This document shows positions 34,945 through 42,650 of a stretch of DNA of 64,000 nt, piece by piece. The position numbers were made by a program, and so were the translations under genes. The notes under the pieces are model-generated. The model made no database searches and was not told the DNA's origin. It saw only the letters and a list, made by a program, of their open reading frames with translations. Numbering within the stretch: the first letter of the stretch is position 1; every line of letters begins with the position of its first letter. The stretch comes from Winogradskyella sediminis (GTDB taxonomy: Bacteria > Bacteroidota > Bacteroidia > Flavobacteriales > Flavobacteriaceae), in contig NZ_QUNH01000001.1 in assembly GCF_003387355.1 (NCBI RefSeq), forward strand, positions 62,001 to 126,000. Direction: 5' to 3'.

Positions 34945-35877
34945 TTATATCTTTAGATATGTTATAAATGAAAATGCATAAGCATGCTTTTCATCAGCAT
35001 CGTGTGTAGTTCTACTAACCTCTTGCCATTTTGTTTTATCTATTTCTGGAAAAAACGTATCGGCATTATCAAACTCGGCGTGGACACGTGTTATTTCAAG
35101 CTTATCTACTAAAGGCATTGCTTGCTTGTAAATTTCGCCTCCGCCAATTACAAACGGTTGTTTATCAGATCTAGCTGCATCTAATGCATCGTTAAGCGAA
35201 TTTACAACAATAACACCACTCGGCACTTTATAGTCGGTTTGTCTTGTAATAACAATATGTGTACGATTTGGCAACGGTTTTGGGAAGCTTTCAAACGTTT
35301 TTCTCCCCATTATAATATGATGCCCATTTGTTAAAGATTTAAAGTGTTTAAGGTCATCACTGAGATGCCAAATTAAATCGTTGTCTTTACCTATGGCATT
35401 ATCCTCGCCTGCTGCTACGATAATCGTTAATTCAGATGTCTTTTTTTTTTGATGTGTATCGGTTTTGTCTTTCACTTCTGTATAAGCTTGGGTTTGTGCA
35501 ATTTTAGTTTCTTCTTTGATTAAATTTTGTTTTAACTTTTCTATGCGATTCTCTTGTTGGCTCACCAATTTTTCTAACTGTTGTTTCTCCCAATCTTTGC
35601 CCATAAATTTATGCGTAATAAACACACTAATAAAATGGTAGATAAACAGAAAAAACCAAACTAAGATAGCATACACAAACCAATCAACTCCAGCAGGTCT
35701 AAATGTTTCTCCAATTTTTAAAACCGTGTTTGCTAGTATTAAAAATAAGGCACCAATTAAAAAAATGACAAAGTGAATATATAAACGCTTCTTTTGTTTA
35801 ATACGTTTTTGCGCATTTTCAATGAGCTCTAACTGGTCTTTATCTATTGTCGTTGCTTGCTTCTTTTTGCCAAACAT
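34945..35877 (-). CDS. membrane-anchored dihydrofolate reductase (2TM domain - DHFR fusion)
   Basis: Residues 1-95 form a 2TM domain: a basic amphipathic start, two membrane helices (YIHFVIFLIGALFLILANT, VDWFVYAILVWFFLFIYHFI) and HKFMGKDWEKQQ. A coiled-coil linker spans about 95-145. Residues 148-310 are a complete DHFR: TIIVAAGEDNAIGKDNDLIWHL with the catalytic acidic residue, IIMGRKTFESFPKPLPNRTHIVI, and FVIGGGEIYKQAM. It reduces dihydrofolate to tetrahydrofolate, needed after thymidylate synthase; thyA lies about 1.1 kb away. Bacterial DHFRs are normally soluble and about 160 residues. Confidence 0.92.
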   Translation of the reverse strand: MFGKKKQATTIDKDQLELIENAQKRIKQKKRLYIHFVIFLIGALFLILANTVLKIGETFRPAGVDWFVYAILVWFFLFIYHFISVFITHKFMGKDWEKQQLEKLVSQQENRIEKLKQNLIKEETKIAQTQAYTEVKDKTDTHQKKKTSELTIIVAAGEDNAIGKDNDLIWHLSDDLKHFKSLTNGHHIIMGRKTFESFPKPLPNRTHIVITRQTDYKVPSGVIVVNSLNDALDAARSDKQPFVIGGGEIYKQAMPLVDKLEITRVHAEFDNADTFFPEIDKTKWQEVSRTTHDADEKHAYAFSFITYLKI

Positions 35878-36133
35878 AATCGTGATTTAATAAGATAAAG
35901 ATACTTGTTTTTTTAGAAAATTGTTATTGGGATTTCAAGAGATTAGTAATTCTTCTTCAATTAAAACGAAATAACTGATAATCAACAGTAAAGCAACACC
36001 AACTCCTGTTATTAATACAATAATTTAAGCCTATATATTTTATATTCTTAAACAAAAATTAAATCCTAGATTAAGAAATTGATAATTATTTAGTTTTTAA
36101 GGATTTAACAAAAATAATCATCGATTTCTTTTA

Positions 36134-36141
36134 TACTTTTG
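36134..36141 (+). promoter_or_regulatory. -7 promoter element of the CBM48-like gene
   Basis: TACTTTTG is an exact TAnnTTTG match, 31 bases ahead of the start codon. The rest of the 295-base gap holds only an AT-rich inverted repeat (36059-36067 with 36100-36108) of unclear role. Confidence 0.55.
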
Positions 36142-36172
36142 TACTATACATAAATCTATATTTTATATCATT

Positions 36173-36469
36173 ATGGCAATTAAAAAACAGTATTTAAAGA
36201 GTAAGCCCGTTTGTAAGGTAACATTTTCTGTACCTGCAGAAGAGGCAAAAAGTGTAGCGGTTGTTGGAACTTTTAATGAGTGGAATACTGAAGCTACTGA
36301 ATTAAAGAAATTAAAAAACGGTACATTTAAAGGTACTCTAGATTTAGCAAAAGACGCATCTTACGAATTTAGATATCTTATAGATGGTACGTATACTAAT
36401 GATGATCAAGCGGATTCTTATGCATTTAACGCCTATGCAGGAGAAGAAAATTGTGTTATCACTTTATAA
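36173..36469 (+). CDS. small CBM48 / isoamylase N-terminal-like protein
   Basis: All 98 residues form one early-set (E-set) beta sandwich: KVTFSVPAEEAKSVAVVGTF, NEWNTEATELKKLKNGTFKG and YEFRYLIDGTYTNDDQAD are the glycogen-binding module pattern found in isoamylases, branching enzymes and AMPK beta. No catalytic domain or signal peptide is present, so it is a free-standing cytoplasmic module. It may bind alpha-glucan or act as a protein adaptor; neither is shown here. It is a single gene with its own promoter and terminator. Confidence 0.85.
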   Translation: MAIKKQYLKSKPVCKVTFSVPAEEAKSVAVVGTFNEWNTEATELKKLKNGTFKGTLDLAKDASYEFRYLIDGTYTNDDQADSYAFNAYAGEENCVITL

Positions 36470-36495
36470 GACATCGCAATTAAATAGCATTATAT

Positions 36496-36533
36496 AAAAA
36501 GGGCTCTCTTTATTTTGAAAGCCCTTTCTTTTT
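36496..36533 (+). terminator. terminator after the CBM48-like gene
   Basis: AAAGGGCT / AGCCCTTT stem, with an A run before and a T-rich tract (TTTCTTTTT) after. It lies between converging genes. Confidence 0.75.
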
Positions 36534-36572
36534 ACATAATATTTCTTTTATTAGGTGTATACCTTTACTCGC

Positions 36573-36986
36573 TTAGCCTAATAACCTAATAGTCATTAAA
36601 GCACTAAAGCGCGTCTCTGAAGGTTCGCCGTTGCTAGTCCCTGGAACTTTAAATTTTGGCATCCGCTTTATTAACTGAATAACATCTACTGCAATCGCTT
36701 TATGATGTGCTTTTACATTTATTTGCTCTGTTTTTCCTTTCTTATTAATGGTGAATTCTACAAGAAACTTGGTTGTTAATGCCGTTGGAAACACTTTATC
36801 GGCGAGTTCATAATTAAAACTAACCTTAATATAATCTATAATTTTATCTGAAGTGCACTGTTTTGTTTCTTCAAAATTTAATTCTTTACTACAACCTTTA
36901 TAAACAGGGTAGGTTGCGTTATCAATATCTTGTGCACTTAAACATAAGCCGCAAAAGAAAGTAACTATAAAAAATAGGTGTCTCAT
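36573..36986 (-). CDS. secreted protein with TonB C-terminal-like domain
   Basis: 137 residues with a signal peptide (MRHLFFIVTFFCGLCLSAQ) followed directly by a TonB-C-like fold: FLVEFTINKKGKTEQINV, VIQLIKRMPKFKVPGTSNGE, ALMTIRL. A normal TonB would keep an uncleaved anchor and a proline-rich linker, both absent, so this is not an energy transducer in the usual sense. It follows thyA by 9 bases and is probably read from the same transcript. Confidence 0.7.
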   Translation of the reverse strand: MRHLFFIVTFFCGLCLSAQDIDNATYPVYKGCSKELNFEETKQCTSDKIIDYIKVSFNYELADKVFPTALTTKFLVEFTINKKGKTEQINVKAHHKAIAVDVIQLIKRMPKFKVPGTSNGEPSETRFSALMTIRLLG

Positions 36987-36995
36987 TATGGAAAT

Positions 36996-37820
36996 TTAGA
37001 TTGCCACTTTACCTTTAATATGTGGATGTGGATTATAATCGACCAGTGTAAAATCTTCAAATTTAAAATCGAAAATATCTTTTACTTCTGGATTCAGAAT
37101 CATTTTTGGCAAAGGCCTAAGCTCTCTAGATAATTGTAACTCTAGTTGCTCCTTATGATTATTATAAATATGAGCATCCCCAAAGGTGTGGATAAATTCA
37201 CCTGCCTCGTAACCACAGACTTGGGCCATCATCATTGTAAACAAGGCGTAAGATGCAATATTAAAAGGGACACCTAAAAATATATCTGCACTACGTTGGT
37301 AGAGTTGACAAGATAATTTGCCATTAGCCACATAAAACTGAAAAAAAGCATGACATGGTGGTAAGGCCGCTTTTCCATTAGCAACATTCTCAGCAAACGA
37401 TTTAGAAGTATCAGGTAAAACTGAAGGGTTCCAAGCTGAAACCAGCATTCTACGACTATTTGGATTGTTCTTTAAGGTGGCAATAACTTCTTTAATCTGA
37501 TCTATATCTTCACTAGCCCAATTTCTCCATTGATGTCCATATACAGGTCCAAGATCACCGTTTTCATCTGCCCATTCGTTCCAGATTCTAACACCATTTT
37601 CGGTTAAATATTGGGTGTTAGTATCTCCTTTTAAAAACCAAAGCAATTCGTAAATAATAGATTTTAGATGGAGTTTTTTTGTTGTAACCATTGGGAAACC
37701 CTCACTCAAATCGAAACGCATTTGGTAACCAAAAACGCTGATGGTACCAGTTCCTGTTCTATCTCCTTTTTCGTTACCTTCTGCTAAAACGTGTTTTACT
37801 AAGTCGTGGTATTGTTTCAT
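36996..37820 (-). CDS. thyA: thymidylate synthase
   Basis: It methylates dUMP to dTMP using methylenetetrahydrofolate. Motifs are [29 protein letters not shown], the catalytic [31 protein letters not shown] and [12 protein letters not shown]. The length of 274 is typical. It sits between a nucleoside transporter and the small TonB-C-like gene, with the DHFR fusion gene close by, giving a small dTMP/folate neighbourhood. Confidence 0.97.
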   Translation of the reverse strand: MKQYHDLVKHVLAEGNEKGDRTGTGTISVFGYQMRFDLSEGFPMVTTKKLHLKSIIYELLWFLKGDTNTQYLTENGVRIWNEWADENGDLGPVYGHQWRNWASEDIDQIKEVIATLKNNPNSRRMLVSAWNPSVLPDTSKSFAENVANGKAALPPCHAFFQFYVANGKLSCQLYQRSADIFLGVPFNIASYALFTMMMAQVCGYEAGEFIHTFGDAHIYNNHKEQLELQLSRELRPLPKMILNPEVKDIFDFKFEDFTLVDYNPHPHIKGKVAI

Positions 37821-37994
37821 AAAGCCTTTATTCAGTCTTCCAAAAGAGAAGAAACTGTATTGTGTTTAATAAAATTTTATAGGAACGAATTTAAGCAATC
37901 TCATTGACTTAAAACAAATCATAACAGAGATCAGATATTTATTAACAAATAAATTACGAATGCTTACGTTCCTCCTTGGGAATTGATGAGGCTT

Positions 37995-39716
37995 TTAACC
38001 AATAATCATACCTGCAATAGTTGCAGAAATTAAAGACGCCAGCGTACCTCCGATTAATGCTTTCATTCCAAATTTAGATAATTGTGTACGTTGACCTGGT
38101 GCCAATGATCCTATCCCTCCAATTTGGATACCAATGGACGCAAAATTTGCAAAACCACATAGCATATAAGTCGCCATAATTATCGACTTTTCGTAAGTAA
38201 GGTGTGTAGCATTTGCTGCATTTTTTAAATCTGCTAACTGTATATAGCCAATAAACTCACTAGCTGCTAATTTAATTCCTAGCAATTGCCCCATTAAAGC
38301 CATATCTTCAGAAGCCACTCCTATTAACCACATTAATGGTGCAAATAAATAGCCTAAAAGAAATTCTAAAGACAAGCTATCATACACTGTGTTGGCCGCA
38401 ATAATTTCATTCAAAGATGTAAAATGCCAATTCACATTCCATTTTTCAATAACAATACCATCATATCCTGCTATACCACCTAATATCCCGTTGATCATAG
38501 CTATAAAAGCAACAAAAACCAACAACATGGCACCAACATTCACAGCTAATCTTAAACCTTCAGTGGTTCCATTAGCAATGGCTTCTAAGATATTAGATCC
38601 TATTTTTTCTTGAGATACCGCTACATCTGTATTCACTTTTTCTGTTTGCGGAAATAATATTTTTGAAATTACAATAGCACCAGGAGCTGCCATAACAGAA
38701 GCGGCTAATAAATGTTTTGCATAAAATAATTGTAAAGCTTCGTCTTCACCTCCTAAGAAACCTATATATGCCGCTAATACAGCACCTGCTACCGTAGCCA
38801 TACCACCAATCATAACAAGGAGAATTTCAGACTTATTCATTTTTTCTAAATAAGCCTTTATCAGCAAAGGAGCTTCAGTTTGCCCTAAGAAAATATTACC
38901 AGCAACACTTAAACTTTCTGGACCAGAAATACCTAAAACTTTAGACAATAACCATCCCATACCTTTTACCACTTTTTGAATCAGTCCTAAGTAAAACAGC
39001 ACTGATGTTAAAGCTGAGAAAAATATAATTGTTGGCAGTACTTGAAAAGCAAAGATAAATCCAAATGAATTAATATCTAACATACCACCAAATAAGAATT
39101 CGCTACCTGCTTGCGTAAACCCTAAGATGGCAATAAAGCCTTGACCAATAAACTCAAAAGCTGTTTTTACAAAATCGATTTTTAAGACACCAATAGCTAT
39201 AATTAATTGAAATAATAGTCCAATCCCAACTGTTTTCCAGTTAATAGCTTTACGATTACTACTAAATAAAAATGCGATAAGAATTAACGATGCCATACCT
39301 AAAATCCCTCGCCACAAACTATTAAAAGAGAAACCTTGATTGGGAATAATATTATCGTTAACCACACTAGTAGTAGCAACCTCCTCCTGTACTGTTTCTT
39401 TAGCAGCCACCAAGTTATAACGCATATTATGACCCGAAAACACTAAGGTAGAATCTGTAAGTTCTGAGATTTTGTAACGTTTAATAGAATTTAAAGAATC
39501 GTTGAGATACAATACCAATAAGTTATTTTGATACATATAATCCCCTTCTAAATCATTAGCCGATTTTGAAGAGAAATTAAACTCACCTTGATTAAATTCT
39601 AATGTAGAATAGTTGCTTTCGGAAGATGTAGACTCCCATGTTTTTTCAAGTTCCTGAGCTGTTGTTGACGAAAGCGCAAGAAATATAGCCAGAAAAGCCT
39701 TGAAAAACTGATTCAT
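37995..39716 (-). CDS. CNT-family nucleoside transporter with N-terminal periplasmic domain
   Basis: Residues about 135-573 are a concentrative nucleoside transporter: ten or more membrane helices, GQTEAPLLIKAYLEKMNKSE (substrate-binding GQTEAP), GMATVAGAVLAAYIGFLG, and CGFANFASIGIQIGGIG near the end. In front is a signal peptide (ALSSTTAQ) and a beta-rich domain of about 100 residues (TLEFNQGEFNFSSKSAND, RYKISELTDSTLVFSGH) that resembles a small lipocalin-like module. It lies upstream of thyA with a 174-base gap. It would import nucleosides for salvage; the extra domain's role is unknown. Confidence 0.9.
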   Translation of the reverse strand: MNQFFKAFLAIFLALSSTTAQELEKTWESTSSESNYSTLEFNQGEFNFSSKSANDLEGDYMYQNNLLVLYLNDSLNSIKRYKISELTDSTLVFSGHNMRYNLVAAKETVQEEVATTSVVNDNIIPNQGFSFNSLWRGILGMASLILIAFLFSSNRKAINWKTVGIGLLFQLIIAIGVLKIDFVKTAFEFIGQGFIAILGFTQAGSEFLFGGMLDINSFGFIFAFQVLPTIIFFSALTSVLFYLGLIQKVVKGMGWLLSKVLGISGPESLSVAGNIFLGQTEAPLLIKAYLEKMNKSEILLVMIGGMATVAGAVLAAYIGFLGGEDEALQLFYAKHLLAASVMAAPGAIVISKILFPQTEKVNTDVAVSQEKIGSNILEAIANGTTEGLRLAVNVGAMLLVFVAFIAMINGILGGIAGYDGIVIEKWNVNWHFTSLNEIIAANTVYDSLSLEFLLGYLFAPLMWLIGVASEDMALMGQLLGIKLAASEFIGYIQLADLKNAANATHLTYEKSIIMATYMLCGFANFASIGIQIGGIGSLAPGQRTQLSKFGMKALIGGTLASLISATIAGMIIG

Positions 39717-39733
39717 ATGTAATAAAGTGTTAG

Positions 39734-40351
39734 TTAGCGTTTAGAAATTTCATCTCTTATTTTAGCAGCTAATTCATAATCTTCATTATTTACCGCTTCT
39801 TCTAAGAGTGCATTAAGTTCTGTGAGAGATTTATTTTTATAGCCTTCTTGTTCAGCTGAAGCTGCTTCAATTTCTTCGACAATAAGATCATCAACAAGAA
39901 TGCTATCTTGGTCTTCTTCGTCTTCCTTTTTAGGATTGACTTTAAGATAGATTCCTGCTTTATCCAATATATTTTTATAGGTAAATATAGGGGCTTGAAA
40001 ACGTAAAGCCAAGGCAATGGCATCACTTGTTCTCGCATCGATAATTTCTTCAATTTTATCGCGTTCGCAAATTAAACTTGAATAGAAAACTCCATCCACC
40101 AACTTATGAATAATAACTTGCTTAACAACAATATCGAATCTATCTGAGAAGTTTTTAAATAAATCGTGAGTTAAAGGACGTGGAGGACGAATTTCTTTTT
40201 CCAAAGCTATAGCAATAGATTGTGCTTCAAAGGCACCAATAACTATTGGTAATTTTCGGTCACCATCAACTTCATTAAGAATTAAAGCATAGGCACCATT
40301 CTGGGTTTGACTATAAGAAATGCCTTTGATATTTAAACGAACTAAACTCAT
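39734..40351 (-). CDS. bifunctional nuclease family protein (DUF151) with UVR motif
   Basis: The N-terminal 135 residues match the DUF151/bifunctional nuclease domain: LPIVIGAFEAQSIAIALE, RPLTHDLFKNF and IDARTSDAIALALRFQAPIF. The C-terminal end (LNALLEEAVNNEDYELAAKI, then RDEISKR) is a UvrB/UvrC-type motif. Described homologs degrade DNA and RNA in vitro, and their cellular role is unclear. It is 17 bases upstream of the nucleoside transporter gene and is preceded by a highly structured leader (40371-40477). Confidence 0.9.
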   Translation of the reverse strand: MSLVRLNIKGISYSQTQNGAYALILNEVDGDRKLPIVIGAFEAQSIAIALEKEIRPPRPLTHDLFKNFSDRFDIVVKQVIIHKLVDGVFYSSLICERDKIEEIIDARTSDAIALALRFQAPIFTYKNILDKAGIYLKVNPKKEDEEDQDSILVDDLIVEEIEAASAEQEGYKNKSLTELNALLEEAVNNEDYELAAKIRDEISKR

Positions 40352-40370
40352 AATTTATAAAACACAAAGA

Positions 40371-40477
40371 ACTGTTTAAATTTGGACTTTACCAACTGCA
40401 TTGAGCAGATTTGGCTAATTTTCTTGTGACGCATTATAAAATGCAAGTCCACAAGAGAGTTTCTAAATTTAAACAGT
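40371..40477 (-). promoter_or_regulatory. candidate structured RNA in the leader of the bifunctional nuclease gene
   Basis: A perfect 13-bp inverted repeat, ACTGTTTAAATTT (40371-40383) with AAATTTAAACAGT (40465-40477), encloses two hairpins. One is CCAACTGC / GCAG-AT-TTGG (40392-40414). The other is CTTGTG / CACAAG (40423-40455) with an inner GCATT-ATAA-AATGC. GGACTT (40384-40389) and AAGTCC (40445-40450) can pair in addition. The result is a three-way junction with a possible pseudoknot, ending 20 bases before the start codon. I recognise no known RNA family. It could also be a small repeat element. Confidence 0.5.
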
Positions 40478-40486
40478 CCTTATTAA

Positions 40487-40531
40487 TACCTTATCTTCAT
40501 AATACAATTTGGTATTGAAGACTACAAGGTA
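40487..40531 (-). terminator. hairpin just after etfA
   Basis: TACCTT-A-TCTTCA (40487-40499) pairs with TGAAGA-CTAC-AAGGTA (40516-40531), extended by AATAC / GTATT at the tip. It follows the etfA stop by 7 bases. There is no clear U tract, so it may end or stabilise the etf transcript rather than be a classic terminator. Confidence 0.45.
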
Positions 40532-40537
40532 ATAAAA

Positions 40538-41500
40538 TTATGCGTTTGCTGCTTTAAAAGCTTTTAATTTTTCGATTAATTTTGGTACAACTTCAAACGC
40601 ATCTCCAACAACTCCGTAGTCTGCAGCCTTAAAAAACGGTGCTTCAGGATCTGTATTGATAACGACTTTTACTTTTGAAGAATTGATACCTGCCAAATGC
40701 TGAATTGCTCCAGAAATCCCAATAGCAATATATAAATTAGATGCTACTGGTTTACCTGTTTGCCCAACATGCTCGCTATGTGGCCTCCAACCTAAATCAG
40801 ATACTGGTTTAGAACATGCGGTAGCTGCACCTAAAACTTCTGCTAATTCCTCAACCATTCCCCAATTCTCAGGACCTTTTAAGCCTCGTCCACCAGATAC
40901 TACAATTTCAGCATCAGCAATACTCACTTTATCCGTAGCCTTATCTACAGACTCTACAGTAACGCCAGATTCTGGTACTGAAGGAGAAAAATCTTCAACA
41001 GAAGCACTACCATCAGACTCTACTAATCCAAAAGAATTATTAGATAAACCTACAATTTTCACATCGGTTGTAATTTCTGTATTCGCAAAAGCTTTATTTG
41101 TAAACGTAGAATGTTTTACTGTAAATGGTGACACGCTAGATGGCGCTGCCACGACATTAGAGACATAACCTGCACCTAACCCAACAGCCAATAAAGGTGC
41201 TAAATATTTACTATTTGCACTTGCGCTAACTACTACAACTTTTGCGCCTTCATTTTTTGCGGCACTTTCTAAAATAGCTGCATATTTTTTAGCATTGAAT
41301 GCTTGTATAGATTCGTCTTTAACCAAAAGTACTTTAGACGCACCGTAGTTACCAAGTGTTTCTGCGTTATCGGCATTAACAGCGACAGCGGTTACTGAGG
41401 TACCCATTTGGTCTGCAACAGCTTTAGCGTATGACACCACTTCTAACGCTGCCTTTTTTAATTTTCCGTTTTCGGATTCTGTATATACTAGAATTGACAT
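40538..41500 (-). CDS. etfA: electron transfer flavoprotein alpha subunit
   Basis: ATG at 41500 gives MSILVYTESENGKLKKAA, the normal start; a TTG at 41527 would add nine residues. The C-terminal FAD-binding domain is clear: IVVSGGRGLKGPENWG, LGWRPHSEHVGQTGKPV, LYIAIGISGAIQHLAG and INTDPEAPFFKAADYGVVGD. With EtfB it carries electrons from acyl-CoA and other dehydrogenases to the quinone pool. It lies 87 bases downstream of etfB with a REP-like inverted pair in between. Confidence 0.95.
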   Translation of the reverse strand: MSILVYTESENGKLKKAALEVVSYAKAVADQMGTSVTAVAVNADNAETLGNYGASKVLLVKDESIQAFNAKKYAAILESAAKNEGAKVVVVSASANSKYLAPLLAVGLGAGYVSNVVAAPSSVSPFTVKHSTFTNKAFANTEITTDVKIVGLSNNSFGLVESDGSASVEDFSPSVPESGVTVESVDKATDKVSIADAEIVVSGGRGLKGPENWGMVEELAEVLGAATACSKPVSDLGWRPHSEHVGQTGKPVASNLYIAIGISGAIQHLAGINSSKVKVVINTDPEAPFFKAADYGVVGDAFEVVPKLIEKLKAFKAANA

Positions 41501-41514
41501 AACTTTTAATTTTT

Positions 41515-41584
41515 TCATTCCTGCCAAAGCAAGAATCTATTTTATTATAATTTATTAGTAAATTTCTGCCTTCGCAGAAATGAC
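41515..41584. repeat. REP-like inverted pair between etfB and etfA
   Basis: TCATTCCTGCCAAAGC (from 41515 on the plus strand) and TCATTTCTGCGAAGGC (from 41583 on the minus strand) are two inverted copies of one motif. The second contains a perfect hairpin ATTTCTGC-GAAG-GCAGAAAT. The pair would fold into one larger hairpin, as REPIN elements do. Such short elements are common in flavobacterial genomes (general knowledge); copy number here is not known. Confidence 0.55.
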
Positions 41585-41587
41585 ATA

Positions 41588-42334
41588 TTAGATAACTTTA
41601 GCTTCGTTATGAAGTAAACTTACTAATTCATCAATATTATCGGCATCAACTAATTTAACAGCACCTTTTGGAGCTGGCTTTTCAAAACTTACTACATTAG
41701 TTTCTGCGTTAGTCTCTGTTGGTTCTACAACAGATAATGGCTTTTTACGAGCCATCATAATACCTCTCATATTTGGTATACGCAAATCACTTTCCTCAAC
41801 CAAACCTTTTTGACCACCAATGACTAAAGGTAGCGATGTGCTTACGGTTTCTTTACCTCCATCAATTTCTCTAGTAGCTTTAGCGCTTGTACCATCAACC
41901 TCAAGACTGATACAATTGGTTACAAAATTGGCATCAATCATAGCTGCCAACATTCCTGGTACCATATTACCATTATAATCAATAGATTCTCTACCTGCAA
42001 TAACTAAGTCATAACCACCATCATTTACTACTTTAGCTAATTGTTTAGCCACAGCATAACCATCGGTAGCTGGTGTGTTTACTCTTATGGCAGAATCGGC
42101 TCCTATGGCTAACGCTTTTCTTAATGTTGGCTCAGTTTCTGGTCCACCAACATTGACAACGTCTACACTGGCACCTTGCTTTTCTTTAAACCACATGGCA
42201 CGTGTTAGACCAAATTCGTCATTAGGATTAATCACATATTGAACACCATTTGTGTCAAACTTTGTGTCATTATCCGTAAAATTAATCTTTGATGTTGTAT
42301 CAGGTACATGACTAATACATACTAATATTTTCAT
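41588..42334 (-). CDS. etfB: electron transfer flavoprotein beta subunit
   Basis: ATG at 42334 gives MKILVCISHVPDTTSKINF, the usual start; the longer frame adds 25 residues that run into the promoter. Internal motifs include YVINPNDEFGLTRAMW, VNVGGPETEPTLRKALAIGA, DLVIAGRESIDYNGNMVPGM and VIGGQKGLVEESDLRIP. It binds AMP and forms the heterodimer with EtfA. It is first in the pair and has a palindromic operator candidate 66 bases upstream. Confidence 0.95.
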   Translation of the reverse strand: MKILVCISHVPDTTSKINFTDNDTKFDTNGVQYVINPNDEFGLTRAMWFKEKQGASVDVVNVGGPETEPTLRKALAIGADSAIRVNTPATDGYAVAKQLAKVVNDGGYDLVIAGRESIDYNGNMVPGMLAAMIDANFVTNCISLEVDGTSAKATREIDGGKETVSTSLPLVIGGQKGLVEESDLRIPNMRGIMMARKKPLSVVEPTETNAETNVVSFEKPAPKGAVKLVDADNIDELVSLLHNEAKVI

Positions 42335-42399
42335 ATAAAAATGATTTACTTTAAACGTCTTTTTCTTGTGTACGAAGATAAAAATAATAATTTGAATTT

Positions 42400-42417
42400 T
42401 ACTATGCACGCATAGTA
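42400..42417. promoter_or_regulatory. palindromic operator candidate ahead of etfB
   Basis: TACTATGCACGCATAGTA has perfect 8-bp arms around AC. On the minus strand it begins 18 bases after a TTG and so overlaps the expected -7 region of the etfBA promoter. A dimeric TetR- or FadR-like repressor of beta-oxidation genes would fit; no such regulator gene is in the window. Confidence 0.6.
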
Positions 42418-42620
42418 TTTTTTAAAAAAACTCAATATTTTCTCATTAAACTATTGATTTTTCAAAAATTCAAAGATATTTTGATAATTCGACGACAATT
42501 TAAGTCTCGTTAAATGAAAAGACCTTCAATGAAAATCTCATAAATCAGAAAAAAAATAAATCTTCATAAATTTTTACATTTTCACGTTACTTTTAGTGGT
42601 CATATATAGTATAGAATTAT

Positions 42621-42628
42621 TATTTTTG
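42621..42628 (+). promoter_or_regulatory. pdhB promoter -7 element
   Basis: TATTTTTG is an exact TAnnTTTG match, 22 bases ahead of the start codon. The rest of the 316-base gap between etfB and pdhB, apart from the palindrome at 42400-42417, shows no further clear signal. Confidence 0.6.
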
Positions 42629-42650
42629 CTACTCGACTAAAAACAGAAAA

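Noticed and set aside
35937-36020. Hydrophobic 25-codon frame on the minus strand (VGVALLLIISYFVL)
   Set aside because: No ATG, GTG or TTG in frame after the upstream stop; may be a remnant but cannot be supported as a gene.
42335-42409. 25-residue extension of EtfB
   Set aside because: It runs into the promoter and operator palindrome; the family begins at MKILVCIS.
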